Origin: JABMMZ01 sp044341025
GTDB lineage: Bacteria; Bacteroidota; Bacteroidia; NS11-12g; UBA955
DNA length: 64,000 nt
Direction of reading: 5' to 3'
NCBI GenBank assembly: GCA_044341025.1
Contig: JBIISM010000008.1
Coordinates: 44,374-108,373, forward strand
The notes under the pieces are model-generated. The model was not told the DNA's origin. It ran no database searches and was given only the letters and a program-made list of their open reading frames with translations. The position numbers were made by a program, and so were the translations under genes. Below are positions 43,133 through 52,049 of this stretch, in pieces. Numbering within the stretch: the first letter of the stretch is position 1; every line of letters begins with the position of its first letter.

Positions 43133-44269
43133 TTGTCGCTTTTCAAAAAAACCTACGACATCATCTTCTATTATCCACAGCATTTTAATAGAAGTGCAAA
43201 GGGAACAAATCTTTTTTTTGATCCATTGGTAGCGATTTGTGAAGAAAATAGGTTGTCTTATTTATTGGTGGAAGAACCCGATAACAAAACGACTTTTCCA
43301 AGAAATAAAAAAGCGGTTTCGTTTGAGTTTTGGCTATATACCATAATTGTGCTAAGAAAATTACTCCCAACTAGCTTATTTAAAAATAATACGCAAAAAG
43401 AAATCTTCATCGGAAAAATAATAGCCCTCTTTACATTTAATTTTTTTAAAGCAAAAACCTATATCACGATTTCAAATTCAATGATTGATGTGCTTCTGGG
43501 TTTTGATAATAAAGCCCGTGTTTTTGACCTTCAACATGGAATAATTTATGCTAAACATCCTGGTTATTTTCAGCCTGACGGAAAGTTAAATGAATTTCTA
43601 AATCAGGAAAGAATTGGTTTTTTATTAACAGGGGAGGGTTTTAAAGAATCATTTCAAATTAACAATAAATTAATTGCCAATGAGAAATTTGTAATACTTG
43701 GTGATCCTAAATCAGCAAATTTAAATATAGAATTAACATTTAATAAAAGAGTATTAATTTATACGTTGTTGTTTACTTTAGATGCTTCGGAAAAAGAACT
43801 TCTTGAAGAAAAACAAGAATTGCAACTGTTTTTAACTAATTTTAAAAAAATAGCAGAAAAACACAGCCTTTCAATCCTACTAAAACACCATCCAAGATAC
43901 AATAATGCCATTTCAATTTCCGATATTTTGGAACAATTTCCATTTGCAACAATAACGGATTCTAACTTTGAAGAATTGTCAACCTCGGTCTTTTTACATC
44001 TTACAAAATATTCAACCTCTGCTTTTGAATTGGCGAAAATGACCATTCCAACGGTTTTTATTCCAAACAAAATTGCTGAAAGTATTTTTCATAATGAGTA
44101 CCAATATCCAAATTACAACCTGCCTCTTGAACACTGGATTGAATCCTATTGTACTAATAATCAAACATTTTTTGAATTGGCCGAAGTAACAAAAAAATGG
44201 TGCAATCACTTTTACGATCCCTTGAACAAAGAACTTTTTTTATCCATTATTTGTTCCAATAAGAATTAA
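43133..44269 (+). CDS. Putative glycosyltransferase of capsule/polysialyltransferase type
   Basis: 378 residues, TTG start. There is no GT4 E-x7-E signature. Seen instead are FDLQHGIIYAKHPGY (a QHG block), LLKHHPRYN (resembling the HP motif of capsule and sialyl-type transferases) and TKYSTSAFELA (resembling the Ser motif). That set is shared by GT-B enzymes that use CMP-sugars or act in capsule synthesis. It lies directly after pseI, 14 bp away, and abuts the next glycosyltransferase gene. I infer it may transfer pseudaminic acid from CMP-Pse; no family is named with certainty. Confidence 0.5.
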   Translation: MSLFKKTYDIIFYYPQHFNRSAKGTNLFFDPLVAICEENRLSYLLVEEPDNKTTFPRNKKAVSFEFWLYTIIVLRKLLPTSLFKNNTQKEIFIGKIIALFTFNFFKAKTYITISNSMIDVLLGFDNKARVFDLQHGIIYAKHPGYFQPDGKLNEFLNQERIGFLLTGEGFKESFQINNKLIANEKFVILGDPKSANLNIELTFNKRVLIYTLLFTLDASEKELLEEKQELQLFLTNFKKIAEKHSLSILLKHHPRYNNAISISDILEQFPFATITDSNFEELSTSVFLHLTKYSTSAFELAKMTIPTVFIPNKIAESIFHNEYQYPNYNLPLEHWIESYCTNNQTFFELAEVTKKWCNHFYDPLNKELFLSIICSNKN

Positions 44270-45349
44270 ATGCCGTCAAAAAAAATTAAAATATTTTTTG
44301 GTGGTTTTATAAATCATACCAATGCGCAAAACTTAAATTGTTTGGCTTTGGCAAAGCATTTAGACAAAGAAAAATTTAAGGTGTTTTCTTTAGAGCTCTA
44401 TTCAGGAAATTTAGAAAGTCAAATTGGAAGAATAGAGGGGCTTACCGTTTTTAAATGCTTTTATCCCGCAAAATTTTCCATGTATTTAGGTTTTTTATGG
44501 GGAATTTGGCATTGTGATGTTGCCTATTTGCCGAAAGGCGAATTGTGGAAATGGAACAAGTTCTGGCTAAAAGCCTTGAGAAAAAAGAGTTTTTCAACCA
44601 TCGAGGGGATTATGGACGATACCGCCATGAAGAATGCTATTATTGCTCTTGGGTCAAAAGCTAACTATTTGAAATCAAGGAAGTATTTTGATAAAGATTA
44701 CAGCATTACTAGTTTTATGAAACAATATAATTTTAATGCTATTGCGCTTCAATCAGAGGAAAAAGTACTTTATTTGGGTGTTGATTCTTCGATGTTTAAT
44801 AAGCAAGCAATAAAAAAAGAATTTCCTAAAGTACTAATGATTGGGAATGACTTAGTAAGAAAAGGGGTTTTTGATTATTTTGAACTTGCAAAAAATTTCC
44901 CAAACGTTACTTTTTATCTTGCGGGAAGTGGAAATGGAAAAATTGATGTTGATTTAGAAATTAGTAAAAGAAACATAAGCAATATTATTTACAAAGGAGC
45001 AGTTACAACCTCTCAACTGCTAACTTTGTTACAAGAAGTTAGTATCCATATTCTTCCGTCACGTTCTGAAGGATTTCCAAAAGTTATCTTAGAAACAGCA
45101 GCAGCTGGAGTTCCAACAATTGTTTACAACGATTTTGGTGCTAGTGAATGGATTAATCATTCTGAAAATGGCTGGGTTGTAACTACAGTAGAAGAAATGA
45201 TTTTAACACTTAAAAGCTTGATTGCCAATCCAGAACAACTTAAAAATGTGGCTTCCGAAGCCATTCAATTGGCCAGTTCTTTTGATTGGAAATTAAGGGT
45301 TAAAGCTTGGGAAGAGGTGATAATTGAATTAGAAAATAATAATAATTAA
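44270..45349 (+). CDS. GT4-family glycosyltransferase
   Basis: 359 residues. GT-B retaining glycosyltransferase with the GT4 donor site IHILPSRSEGFPKVILETAAAG (E-x7-E between EGFPKVILE residues) and a mid-domain strand FPKVLMIGNDL. No signal or TM segment; it acts on the cytoplasmic face of the inner membrane. It abuts the preceding gene with no spacer. Its last 75 bp are duplicated at 46219-46293, beyond the FkbM gene, which marks a recombination event. The sugar specificity is unknown. Confidence 0.88.
   Translation: MPSKKIKIFFGGFINHTNAQNLNCLALAKHLDKEKFKVFSLELYSGNLESQIGRIEGLTVFKCFYPAKFSMYLGFLWGIWHCDVAYLPKGELWKWNKFWLKALRKKSFSTIEGIMDDTAMKNAIIALGSKANYLKSRKYFDKDYSITSFMKQYNFNAIALQSEEKVLYLGVDSSMFNKQAIKKEFPKVLMIGNDLVRKGVFDYFELAKNFPNVTFYLAGSGNGKIDVDLEISKRNISNIIYKGAVTTSQLLTLLQEVSIHILPSRSEGFPKVILETAAAGVPTIVYNDFGASEWINHSENGWVVTTVEEMILTLKSLIANPEQLKNVASEAIQLASSFDWKLRVKAWEEVIIELENNNN
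45257..45331 (+). repeat. Direct repeat A (GT4 3' end)
   Basis: 75 bp encoding the last helix of the GT4 protein (FDWKLRVKAWEEVIIEL). Repeated at 46219-46293 with 6 mismatches by hand count. Confidence 0.9.
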
Positions 45350-45438
45350 ATACAATATTCATTTGCACGCATTTAGCATTTCAATTATTATTTAGAAACA
45401 TAATATATTTATCAATAAGTTAAAGCAAATTATTTAAA

Positions 45439-46182
45439 ATGAAACAGTTAAAAAAAATTCTTCAATTCTTGCTAATTAATAAAAAAGGAATTGGAACTAT
45501 TTTATTTGGCCCAGCTAAAGGTTTGAAAATGTACAACATAGCTTTAGGTCAGATTTTTAATAGATACGAACCAAATTTATTAAACATAATAAATAAATAT
45601 GTAAATAAAGATGACATAGTATTTGACGTTGGAGCAAATAGAGGCTATATAACTTTGGTCTTGTCAAAAGCAGTTGGAAATTCAGGAATGGTTTATTCGT
45701 TTGAGCCAATTCCCTCTACTTTTAATAAACTGAGTAACACAGTTTCATTAAATTTATTGAAAAATATTAGTTTAAATAATTTTGCACTCTCCAATAAAAA
45801 GGAAAGAGTTATTTTTAATTTACTTCCTGAAAATGATTCAACAGCATCTATGGTTTGGCATACTAATAATCAAATAGCAACAAAAATAGAAGTAGGTTGT
45901 GTAGAATTAGACTTTGATGATAATTTAAAAAATTTAAAACCTAATTTTATTAAAATTGATGTAGAAGGTTCAGAAAATAAAGTAATAGAAGGAATGTTGG
46001 GATTAATTAATAATTGTAAGCCAATAATTTATACTGAAGTTTCAGAATTGGGAAGGGAATTTGTTTGGAATAATTTACAAAAAATAGGGTATTCCTGTTT
46101 TTCATCAGAAAACGAAACAAAAATAGAGAATTTTAATAAATATTTTCATGGTGATTTTCTATGGATTTATAATAAATCTTAA
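45439..46182 (+). CDS. FkbM-family methyltransferase
   Basis: 247 residues. SAM-binding FkbM fold: VFDVGANRGYITLVLSKA (about 57-74), FEPIPSTFNKL, a CVELDFDD block, and the FkbM core FIKIDVEGSENKVIEGM. Probably O-methylates a sugar of the polymer. Its DNA is very AT-rich. It sits alone, 89 bp after the GT4 gene and before the duplicated GT4 tail, unlike its tightly packed neighbours, so it looks inserted into a once continuous GT4-acyltransferase pair. Confidence 0.85.
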   Translation: MKQLKKILQFLLINKKGIGTILFGPAKGLKMYNIALGQIFNRYEPNLLNIINKYVNKDDIVFDVGANRGYITLVLSKAVGNSGMVYSFEPIPSTFNKLSNTVSLNLLKNISLNNFALSNKKERVIFNLLPENDSTASMVWHTNNQIATKIEVGCVELDFDDNLKNLKPNFIKIDVEGSENKVIEGMLGLINNCKPIIYTEVSELGREFVWNNLQKIGYSCFSSENETKIENFNKYFHGDFLWIYNKS

Positions 46183-46218
46183 TGTTAGACAATAATAATT
46201 TTCTTGATAAGTATCTTT

Positions 46219-46305
46219 GAAGCCATTAAATTGGCAGATTCTTTTGATTGGAAGTTAAGGGTTAAAGCCTGGGAAGAGGTGATAATTGAATTAAGTTATG
46301 AGTAA
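46219..46305 (+). pseudogene. Remnant 3' end of a GT4 glycosyltransferase gene
   Basis: The frame reads EAIKLADSFDWKLRVKAWEE then VIIELSYE and a TAA at 46303-46305. It matches the last 25 residues of the GT4 protein 0.96 kb upstream (75 bp, 6 mismatches). The stop codon overlaps the ATG of the acyltransferase at 46298, so an intact glycosyltransferase gene once ran directly into that gene. No start or upstream body remains. Confidence 0.85.
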
Positions 46306-47362
46306 ACAATATTTTAAAGGACTTGATGGCCTTCGTGGTATTGCAGCAATTTTAGTTGTTTTAGGACATATTGAACTTTTAAAAAAAACTTTTAATTTTA
46401 ATAATGTCTATGATGGTGGAGGTCCGTTTTTTTTGTATTTAGGTAGTCTCGCTGTCACGTTTTTTTTTGTTTTATCTGGGTTTTTAATCACTTTTTTATT
46501 GCTTAAAGAAAAAGAACAAAAAGGGTCAATATCCATTAGAAATTTTTACCTGAGAAGACTACTTCGTATTTGGCCTGTATACTATGTACTTTTCATTTTA
46601 GGTTTTTTGATTTTCCCAAGATTATATATAGCTGGAATCATAATGCCGAAACCTATTGAATGGAGTTCTTATTGGAATAGTTTCTTTTTTAATTTAGTTC
46701 TATTGCCCAATTTTGCTAAAGTTTCTAACCCTATTGCATTTCAGTCTTGGTCGATTGGAGTTGAGGAGCAATTTTATATTTTTTGGCCAATCTTGGTTCT
46801 TAAAATCAAGTCATTAAAAAAATTGTTTATAGCGATGGTTTCTATAGTAGTTGGGATTTATTTATTACGCTCAGGCATGTACCTAAATTCTATTTTCGAA
46901 TTAAATATGCCCTTCTTAATAACAATAAATGAGTTTTTTGGTGAATCTAGATTCGATAATATGGCTATTGGGGGGATTTTAGCTATACTATTTTATAAAT
47001 ATCCAGGATTTAAATTTTCCATTTTACAAAAGGCTTTGGTAGGTTTTTGTACAGCATTTATTCTTTATAAACAAACATCGATTGGTTTTGGACTGGATAA
47101 TATAATAGCTGCTTTGGTTTTTTCAGGATTAATTTTTTGGGTAGTCAACAAAAGTAAATTTATAATATTAGCCCAACCTTTATTTCTTTTTTTAGGAAAA
47201 ATATCTTATGGTATATATATGTATCATGTAATTGGTATCATTGTTTCTATTAATATTGTTTGTTTTTTATTTCCTAACTATAATGGAGCAGGATTTATAA
47301 ATAATTTTAATTTATATATATTGTTTAACACTATTTGTTACTGTGTTGATTTCGTTTATTAG
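46298..47362 (+). CDS. Acyltransferase 3 family O-acyltransferase, C-terminus frameshifted
   Basis: 354 residues. OafA/YrhL-type integral membrane acyltransferase: LDGLRGIAAILVVLGH at the N-terminus (family His), about ten TM segments, FYLRRLLRIWPVYYV, and SWSIGVEEQFYIFWPIL. The annotated end (TICYCVDFVY) lacks the usual final helix and basic tail. Read in the next frame, the DNA to 47396 gives ISYHFMEKRILK, the normal family ending, so a single-base indel near 47325-47330 has probably shifted the frame. The protein may still work, since the loss is about 22 residues. Role: O-acetylation or similar decoration of the glycan. Confidence 0.8.
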   Translation: MSKQYFKGLDGLRGIAAILVVLGHIELLKKTFNFNNVYDGGGPFFLYLGSLAVTFFFVLSGFLITFLLLKEKEQKGSISIRNFYLRRLLRIWPVYYVLFILGFLIFPRLYIAGIIMPKPIEWSSYWNSFFFNLVLLPNFAKVSNPIAFQSWSIGVEEQFYIFWPILVLKIKSLKKLFIAMVSIVVGIYLLRSGMYLNSIFELNMPFLITINEFFGESRFDNMAIGGILAILFYKYPGFKFSILQKALVGFCTAFILYKQTSIGFGLDNIIAALVFSGLIFWVVNKSKFIILAQPLFLFLGKISYGIYMYHVIGIIVSINIVCFLFPNYNGAGFINNFNLYILFNTICYCVDFVY

Positions 47363-47409
47363 TTATCATTTTATGGAAAAAAGAATATTAAAATAAAAAA
47401 TAAATTAGT

Positions 47410-48717
47410 TTGAAATTTATAAATAAAGATTCTTTGTGGATTACCATTTCAAATGCTATAAAATTGGTTTTTGGTTTTGTTTTAGTTCCTATCATTGCAA
47501 GGAATGTATTGCCAGAACAATTGGGTAAGCTTGATTTATTGTTGGCCTATGGTCCGTTCATTAACCAACTTATATCGATGGGTCTTACAAGCAGTAGCAC
47601 TAAATTTTTTAAAGAGAAGAGTGATATTAGTGTAATAAAATACATGCAACATAAAATAGGAATTCGTGCCTGTGTATATGTTGTATTGTTTTTTATTTTA
47701 TTTAGTTTGTTTGGTGCTCAAAAAATGAGTATGCCTATTGTAATAGTTATTTTATATTCTATTTCATTGTTTCTAGAAAACATCTCATTTTTACCTCAAA
47801 GCCAATTTTTAAATACAAACCAATTTCAAAAACATGCATTAACGACAACGTTAAGTGCAATTATAAGGTATTCTTTTACTTTGCTTTTGGTCTTAGTTAT
47901 GAAAGATAAATTATTAGCATTAAGTTTAGGCCTCCTAACATCTACAACCTATTTATTTTTAATTAACTATAAATACCATAAAGGCTTACTTTTATCTACT
48001 TATAATGATATTTCTTTACCACTCGATTTAATTATTGCTATAAAAAAATACAGTTTACCCTTGTTTGTTTTAGGAATTGTTGGAATATTATACCAATCTT
48101 CAGATAGATTACTGTTAGCCTATTTTAGTGCAAATAATATGGTTCAAATTGGGTATTTAGGTATGGCCCAACGAATTGTTGGCATTTTAACAGTTGGCTT
48201 ATCGGGGTTGTTTACTGTCTGGGGGGTTAAAGCTTTTGAGAACTATTCTTACACCATATTGATGAAAGAAAAAGAAAAATTAATAGGAATGATGTTGCTA
48301 GTATTAGTAATTTCTATTCTAACTATGTTCTTTTTTAAACCATTAATTGTGAAGTATTTATTAACAAAAACCTACTCTAACTCTTTTCCAATTTGTGTAT
48401 TATTGATTGGGACCTTTGTAAATAATCGTATTAGGGAAATTTTAGAAAAGTATTTTTTGAAACAAGGAAACTCAAAATTAATTACAACACTTTTTATTTC
48501 ATTTGGAATATTTTCAGTATTAATTTCGGCTTTATTATTGTATTTATACAATTTAGAGATGATGTTGATTTTTAGACTATTTTTAGCCTTTTTACACGCT
48601 TTGGCACTCTTTTATTTGCTAAACAAAGCAAAACAAAAAATCAATCCACTTTTAATGGTCCTAAATTTAGTGTTATCTATTGCTATTATGTTTGGTATTA
48701 AATACGGTCTATTTTGA
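47410..48717 (+). CDS. wzx: Wzx-like flippase
   Basis: 435 residues, TTG start, 12 or so hydrophobic segments along its whole length, no soluble domain. It starts WITISNAIKLVFGFVLVPIIARNVLPEQLG, as is typical of polysaccharide transporters in the MOP superfamily. Moves lipid-linked repeat units across the inner membrane. Overlaps the next gene by 4 bp (TTGA). Wzx assignments rest on topology and context, since sequence is poorly conserved. Confidence 0.82.
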   Translation: MKFINKDSLWITISNAIKLVFGFVLVPIIARNVLPEQLGKLDLLLAYGPFINQLISMGLTSSSTKFFKEKSDISVIKYMQHKIGIRACVYVVLFFILFSLFGAQKMSMPIVIVILYSISLFLENISFLPQSQFLNTNQFQKHALTTTLSAIIRYSFTLLLVLVMKDKLLALSLGLLTSTTYLFLINYKYHKGLLLSTYNDISLPLDLIIAIKKYSLPLFVLGIVGILYQSSDRLLLAYFSANNMVQIGYLGMAQRIVGILTVGLSGLFTVWGVKAFENYSYTILMKEKEKLIGMMLLVLVISILTMFFFKPLIVKYLLTKTYSNSFPICVLLIGTFVNNRIREILEKYFLKQGNSKLITTLFISFGIFSVLISALLLYLYNLEMMLIFRLFLAFLHALALFYLLNKAKQKINPLLMVLNLVLSIAIMFGIKYGLF

Positions 48718-49862
48718 TAAAACCCAAATACCTAACAATAACTCCATTTTTTCCAACTGCAACAAGTTTTAGAGGGCCATTTATTTATGACCAGGTAAAA
48801 GCCATTCAAGAAACAGGTTTCTATGATGCCATCGTTTTAAAACCAAAACCCTGGTATTCTAAAGAAAAAGATTATGAATTTGAGGGAATAAATGTGTATC
48901 GATTCAAAACATATGAACTTCCTTCTAATATTCTACCCGGGTTATTTAATTTTTTATCTATTTGGTCATTAAAATATAAACTGAAAACGATTGGAGTAAA
49001 AATAAAGGCGATAGAAGTTGCACATACACATGTTACTGGTTTGGGAATTTATGCTATTGCCCTAAAAAAAAACAATCCAAAAATTAAATCGGTTCTTCAA
49101 CACCATGGGTTCGATGTATTGAGTCTTGAAAATGGGCTATTGCACAATAGGAATTGGCATCGTATATGGGTTAAAAACTATGGTGTTAAAATTTGCAATG
49201 CAATTGATTTGCATGTTGGAGTAAGTGAAAAAACACTCGCTCTATTAAAAAGGTATAATAAAATAGTAATAAAAGATAGTCATGTGCTTTATAACGGAGT
49301 AGATACTAATAAATTTCATCCTATTCCAAGCAGTAAGGATTCAAGTTTCTATACTGTAGGTTGTGTTGGAAATTTTTGGCCCTCAAAAGATCAAATTACT
49401 TTACTAAAAGCGATTAAAATACTAGTGGATCAAAGTATTAGTAATTTAAGAGTTAAATTTATTGGTACAGGAGAAACCTTAGCTATTTGTAAAAACTATG
49501 TTTTAGAAAATAAGCTGGACAAGTATGTTGAATTTATTGATACACTTCCGCATCATCAATTAGTGCATTTTTACAACACACTTGATTTATTTGTTTTACC
49601 TTCTTTTGATGAAGCCTTCGGCTGTGTTTATATAGAAGCTCATGCTTGCGGTATTCCTTTCATTGCTGTGGAAGGGCAAGGCATTGCTGAATTGATTCTG
49701 GCAGAAAACAAAGAAAAACAATTAATTAAAAAAGCGGATAGTGTAAATTTGTCATCTTTGATAATATTTTATTTAAATAATAAGTCATTTTTCCCAATGC
49801 TCTCTATTGACTATAAAATATCTACCCTAATCAGACAATTCATTACCAAAATCAATTTATAA
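48714..49862 (+). CDS. GT4-family glycosyltransferase
   Basis: 382 residues from a TTG whose last two bases overlap the Wzx stop. GT-B fold with an N-terminal acceptor region (TITPFFPTATSFRGPFIYDQ), SVLQHHGFDVLSLENG, VGCVGNFWPSKDQ at the nucleotide-binding start and LFVLPSFDEAFGCVYIEAHACG in the donor site (E-x7-E: EAFGCVYIE). Cytoplasmic. Donor unknown. The Wzy gene follows after 7 bp. Confidence 0.88.
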   Translation: MIKPKYLTITPFFPTATSFRGPFIYDQVKAIQETGFYDAIVLKPKPWYSKEKDYEFEGINVYRFKTYELPSNILPGLFNFLSIWSLKYKLKTIGVKIKAIEVAHTHVTGLGIYAIALKKNNPKIKSVLQHHGFDVLSLENGLLHNRNWHRIWVKNYGVKICNAIDLHVGVSEKTLALLKRYNKIVIKDSHVLYNGVDTNKFHPIPSSKDSSFYTVGCVGNFWPSKDQITLLKAIKILVDQSISNLRVKFIGTGETLAICKNYVLENKLDKYVEFIDTLPHHQLVHFYNTLDLFVLPSFDEAFGCVYIEAHACGIPFIAVEGQGIAELILAENKEKQLIKKADSVNLSSLIIFYLNNKSFFPMLSIDYKISTLIRQFITKINL

Positions 49863-49869
49863 TAGTAAA

Positions 49870-51021
49870 ATGAAGTTTTTTGCAAAAAATGGAATCGGCT
49901 TTTATCTTTTGATTTGCTTACTGTATAAAATTCGGTTCATAATACCTAAAGCATCTGTAGAAGTGCTTTATTATTCAATTATGTTTATTGGGCTAGTGCT
50001 TTTTTTAAATTATAGTAAACTAATTCTATCCCAAAAAATGGTTCATTGTTTTGCTATTTTATACACTTTTTTTTTATTGAGTTCGCTTTATTTTCTTTTT
50101 TTTAATGATCTAAAAAGCGGCTTGTATTTATTGGCAAAATTTGCATCAGGTATTCTCATTATTTTGGGCATACTCTTTAATCACGAAAAATATAAACATT
50201 GGTTTGCAAAGTATTTTAAGTACCTAATGCTGCTAATTATTGTGCTTGGAAAATTATATGGTACTGTAGCAGAGTCAGCGGAACTTGATCGCCTGAGTCT
50301 TGGTTTTAATCCAAATTCTTTGGGGGAATTTGGATTATTTGGTTTGCTTGCGATACTAATCTTGGAAGACAAGTGGTTTCGGAATAAAATAAATATTGTT
50401 CTGTTGGTATTTTTTGCGGTCATAATTTTGATTTCAGGTTCCAAAGGAGCTTTAATTTGCGCGGTAATTGCGGTATTTTTACTTTATAAAATTAGTTTTA
50501 GAATGGTTATTGTATCTGCTTTATTTCTTGTATTGATTCAGTTTAGTTCTAGTCTAGGATTTATCACTTCAATTGATAGGCTAAGCTCACAGGATAACTT
50601 ATTTGCCTCTAGAGATTTAGTTTTTGAAATTGGAATGCAGACTTTCCAAGACAATATTTTGTTTGGTCATGGATTAGACAAATATGCTTGGACAGATCCT
50701 AAATATTGGGATTACCCTGAGCTAATGTTGCCGCCCCACAGCACGTATTTGGGAATATTAATCATGTATGGAATTGTTATTGGAATCCCTCTTATTCTAG
50801 TTTTACTGTGGTTTCCAATAAAAACTTTCAAATCAGCATACAAAAGCTCCGATCGATTTGTGGTGTTTTGTTATATCTTAGTTGTAATAATCTTGATTAA
50901 GGGATACTCGGAATCTTTAATTATTGGCGTGAATGAATTTGTTTCGTTATTATTTTGGTTTGCAATTGGGGTTGTAGCTTATAACCATTCATTCGGTCCA
51001 CAAAAAACAATACATTCATAA
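49870..51021 (+). CDS. wzy: Wzy-like O-antigen/capsule polymerase
   Basis: 383 residues with about 11 hydrophobic segments. Family-like features are GFNPNSLGEFGLFGLLAIL in the middle, a following SGSKGALICAVIAVFLL segment, and a periplasmic loop with LPPHSTYLGILIMYG, similar to the H-N/S-x-Y-L motif of O-antigen ligases and polymerases. Joins repeat units on the periplasmic side. The position after Wzx and between glycosyltransferases supports Wzy. Specific Wzy proteins are too divergent for motif proof. Confidence 0.8.
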   Translation: MKFFAKNGIGFYLLICLLYKIRFIIPKASVEVLYYSIMFIGLVLFLNYSKLILSQKMVHCFAILYTFFLLSSLYFLFFNDLKSGLYLLAKFASGILIILGILFNHEKYKHWFAKYFKYLMLLIIVLGKLYGTVAESAELDRLSLGFNPNSLGEFGLFGLLAILILEDKWFRNKINIVLLVFFAVIILISGSKGALICAVIAVFLLYKISFRMVIVSALFLVLIQFSSSLGFITSIDRLSSQDNLFASRDLVFEIGMQTFQDNILFGHGLDKYAWTDPKYWDYPELMLPPHSTYLGILIMYGIVIGIPLILVLLWFPIKTFKSAYKSSDRFVVFCYILVVIILIKGYSESLIIGVNEFVSLLFWFAIGVVAYNHSFGPQKTIHS

Positions 51022-51023
51022 AA

Positions 51024-52049
51024 ATGCTTCAAATAGTAAAAACTATTTCAGAATTAGAAAAGATGAAAGCAAACTTGAATGTGGTTTATCAAAACCAACT
51101 TCAAATGAGTTTTTACTCACCAGAATATGTAATCAAGGCCTATGAAAATTTTACCACTAAGGATAAAACCAATGAATTGTATTTTGTTGTTAATAAACCA
51201 AGTGATGTAATAACTAATTATATACCGTTGTATATAGATTCAAGCGATACCCTAAGATTTATTTTTGACAAACATACCGACTATTGTTCATGTCTTGGAC
51301 CTCCAATGGATTTTGCTGCCCTTAAAGCATTGTCAGAACTAATACTGCAAGAGCCAAAAATAAAAAGAGTGGAGTTGGATAATCTGTTGCCCAATGATAT
51401 GTTGTTGAATGGATTGAAGCATTTTTTTGGAATCCGGGCTATAATAACCTCTTATAACAATTACTCATTCGTTCACTCAACAGCAATAGCCAAGAGTTTA
51501 GCCCATTTGAAATCAAACGAAAAAAGTGAATTAAAACGGATTCAAAGGAAAAACCAAAATTGCACGTTTGAAGTATTTGCAAATTCCCAGGTATTTCCAT
51601 GGGATGCGTTTCTTGAACTTAAACAGCAAATGATTTCAAAGGGAAAGAGAAACACTGCTTTTTTTGACAATAATTTTGTTGATATGATTCAGAAGCTCTA
51701 TGACTTGGGAGAAATAGAAATTTTTACAAAATCACAAGATGGGCAATTTGTTTCGGCTTCAATTGTATTGGTTAACATGCATCTAAAGACTAAAATGGTA
51801 TGGTTTGATTTGTTCTCTGATATTCAATATATTAACTTGAGTGCCTATGTTGATTATATTGATTATTTAGATCAGGTTCAAGGGATGACCTTGAGTCTTG
51901 GAAGAGGTAGCTATGATTATAAGGCAAAAAATTTTCAACCTCAAATTCAAAACCTTTTCAACCTGAGATATAGTAAATCAAAATTTGATTTTTGGTTTGC
52001 AAATTATTTTTGCATGAAGTATTTTTTAAAAAGAATTGTAAGTAAATGA
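51024..52049 (+). CDS. GNAT_6 / CelD-BcsL-like acyltransferase
   Basis: 341 residues, soluble. The fold pattern fits the CelD/BcsL GNAT_6 group (also FemAB-like): an N-terminal half-domain (LYFVVNKPSDVITNYIPLYI, CLGPPMDFAAL), then the catalytic part SNEKSELKRIQRKN, a helix FLELKQQMISKG and SLGRGSYDYKAKN near the end. Such proteins in polysaccharide loci are thought to add acyl or aminoacyl groups to sugars. The exact group is not predictable here. It starts 2 bp after Wzy and overlaps the next glycosyltransferase gene by 4 bp. Confidence 0.7.
   Translation: MLQIVKTISELEKMKANLNVVYQNQLQMSFYSPEYVIKAYENFTTKDKTNELYFVVNKPSDVITNYIPLYIDSSDTLRFIFDKHTDYCSCLGPPMDFAALKALSELILQEPKIKRVELDNLLPNDMLLNGLKHFFGIRAIITSYNNYSFVHSTAIAKSLAHLKSNEKSELKRIQRKNQNCTFEVFANSQVFPWDAFLELKQQMISKGKRNTAFFDNNFVDMIQKLYDLGEIEIFTKSQDGQFVSASIVLVNMHLKTKMVWFDLFSDIQYINLSAYVDYIDYLDQVQGMTLSLGRGSYDYKAKNFQPQIQNLFNLRYSKSKFDFWFANYFCMKYFLKRIVSK

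Noticed and set aside
45257..46293. Direct repeats flanking the FkbM gene as an insertion-sequence target duplication
   Set aside because: The repeat is 75 bp, diverged and coding, and there is no transposase or terminal inverted repeat; recombination fits better.
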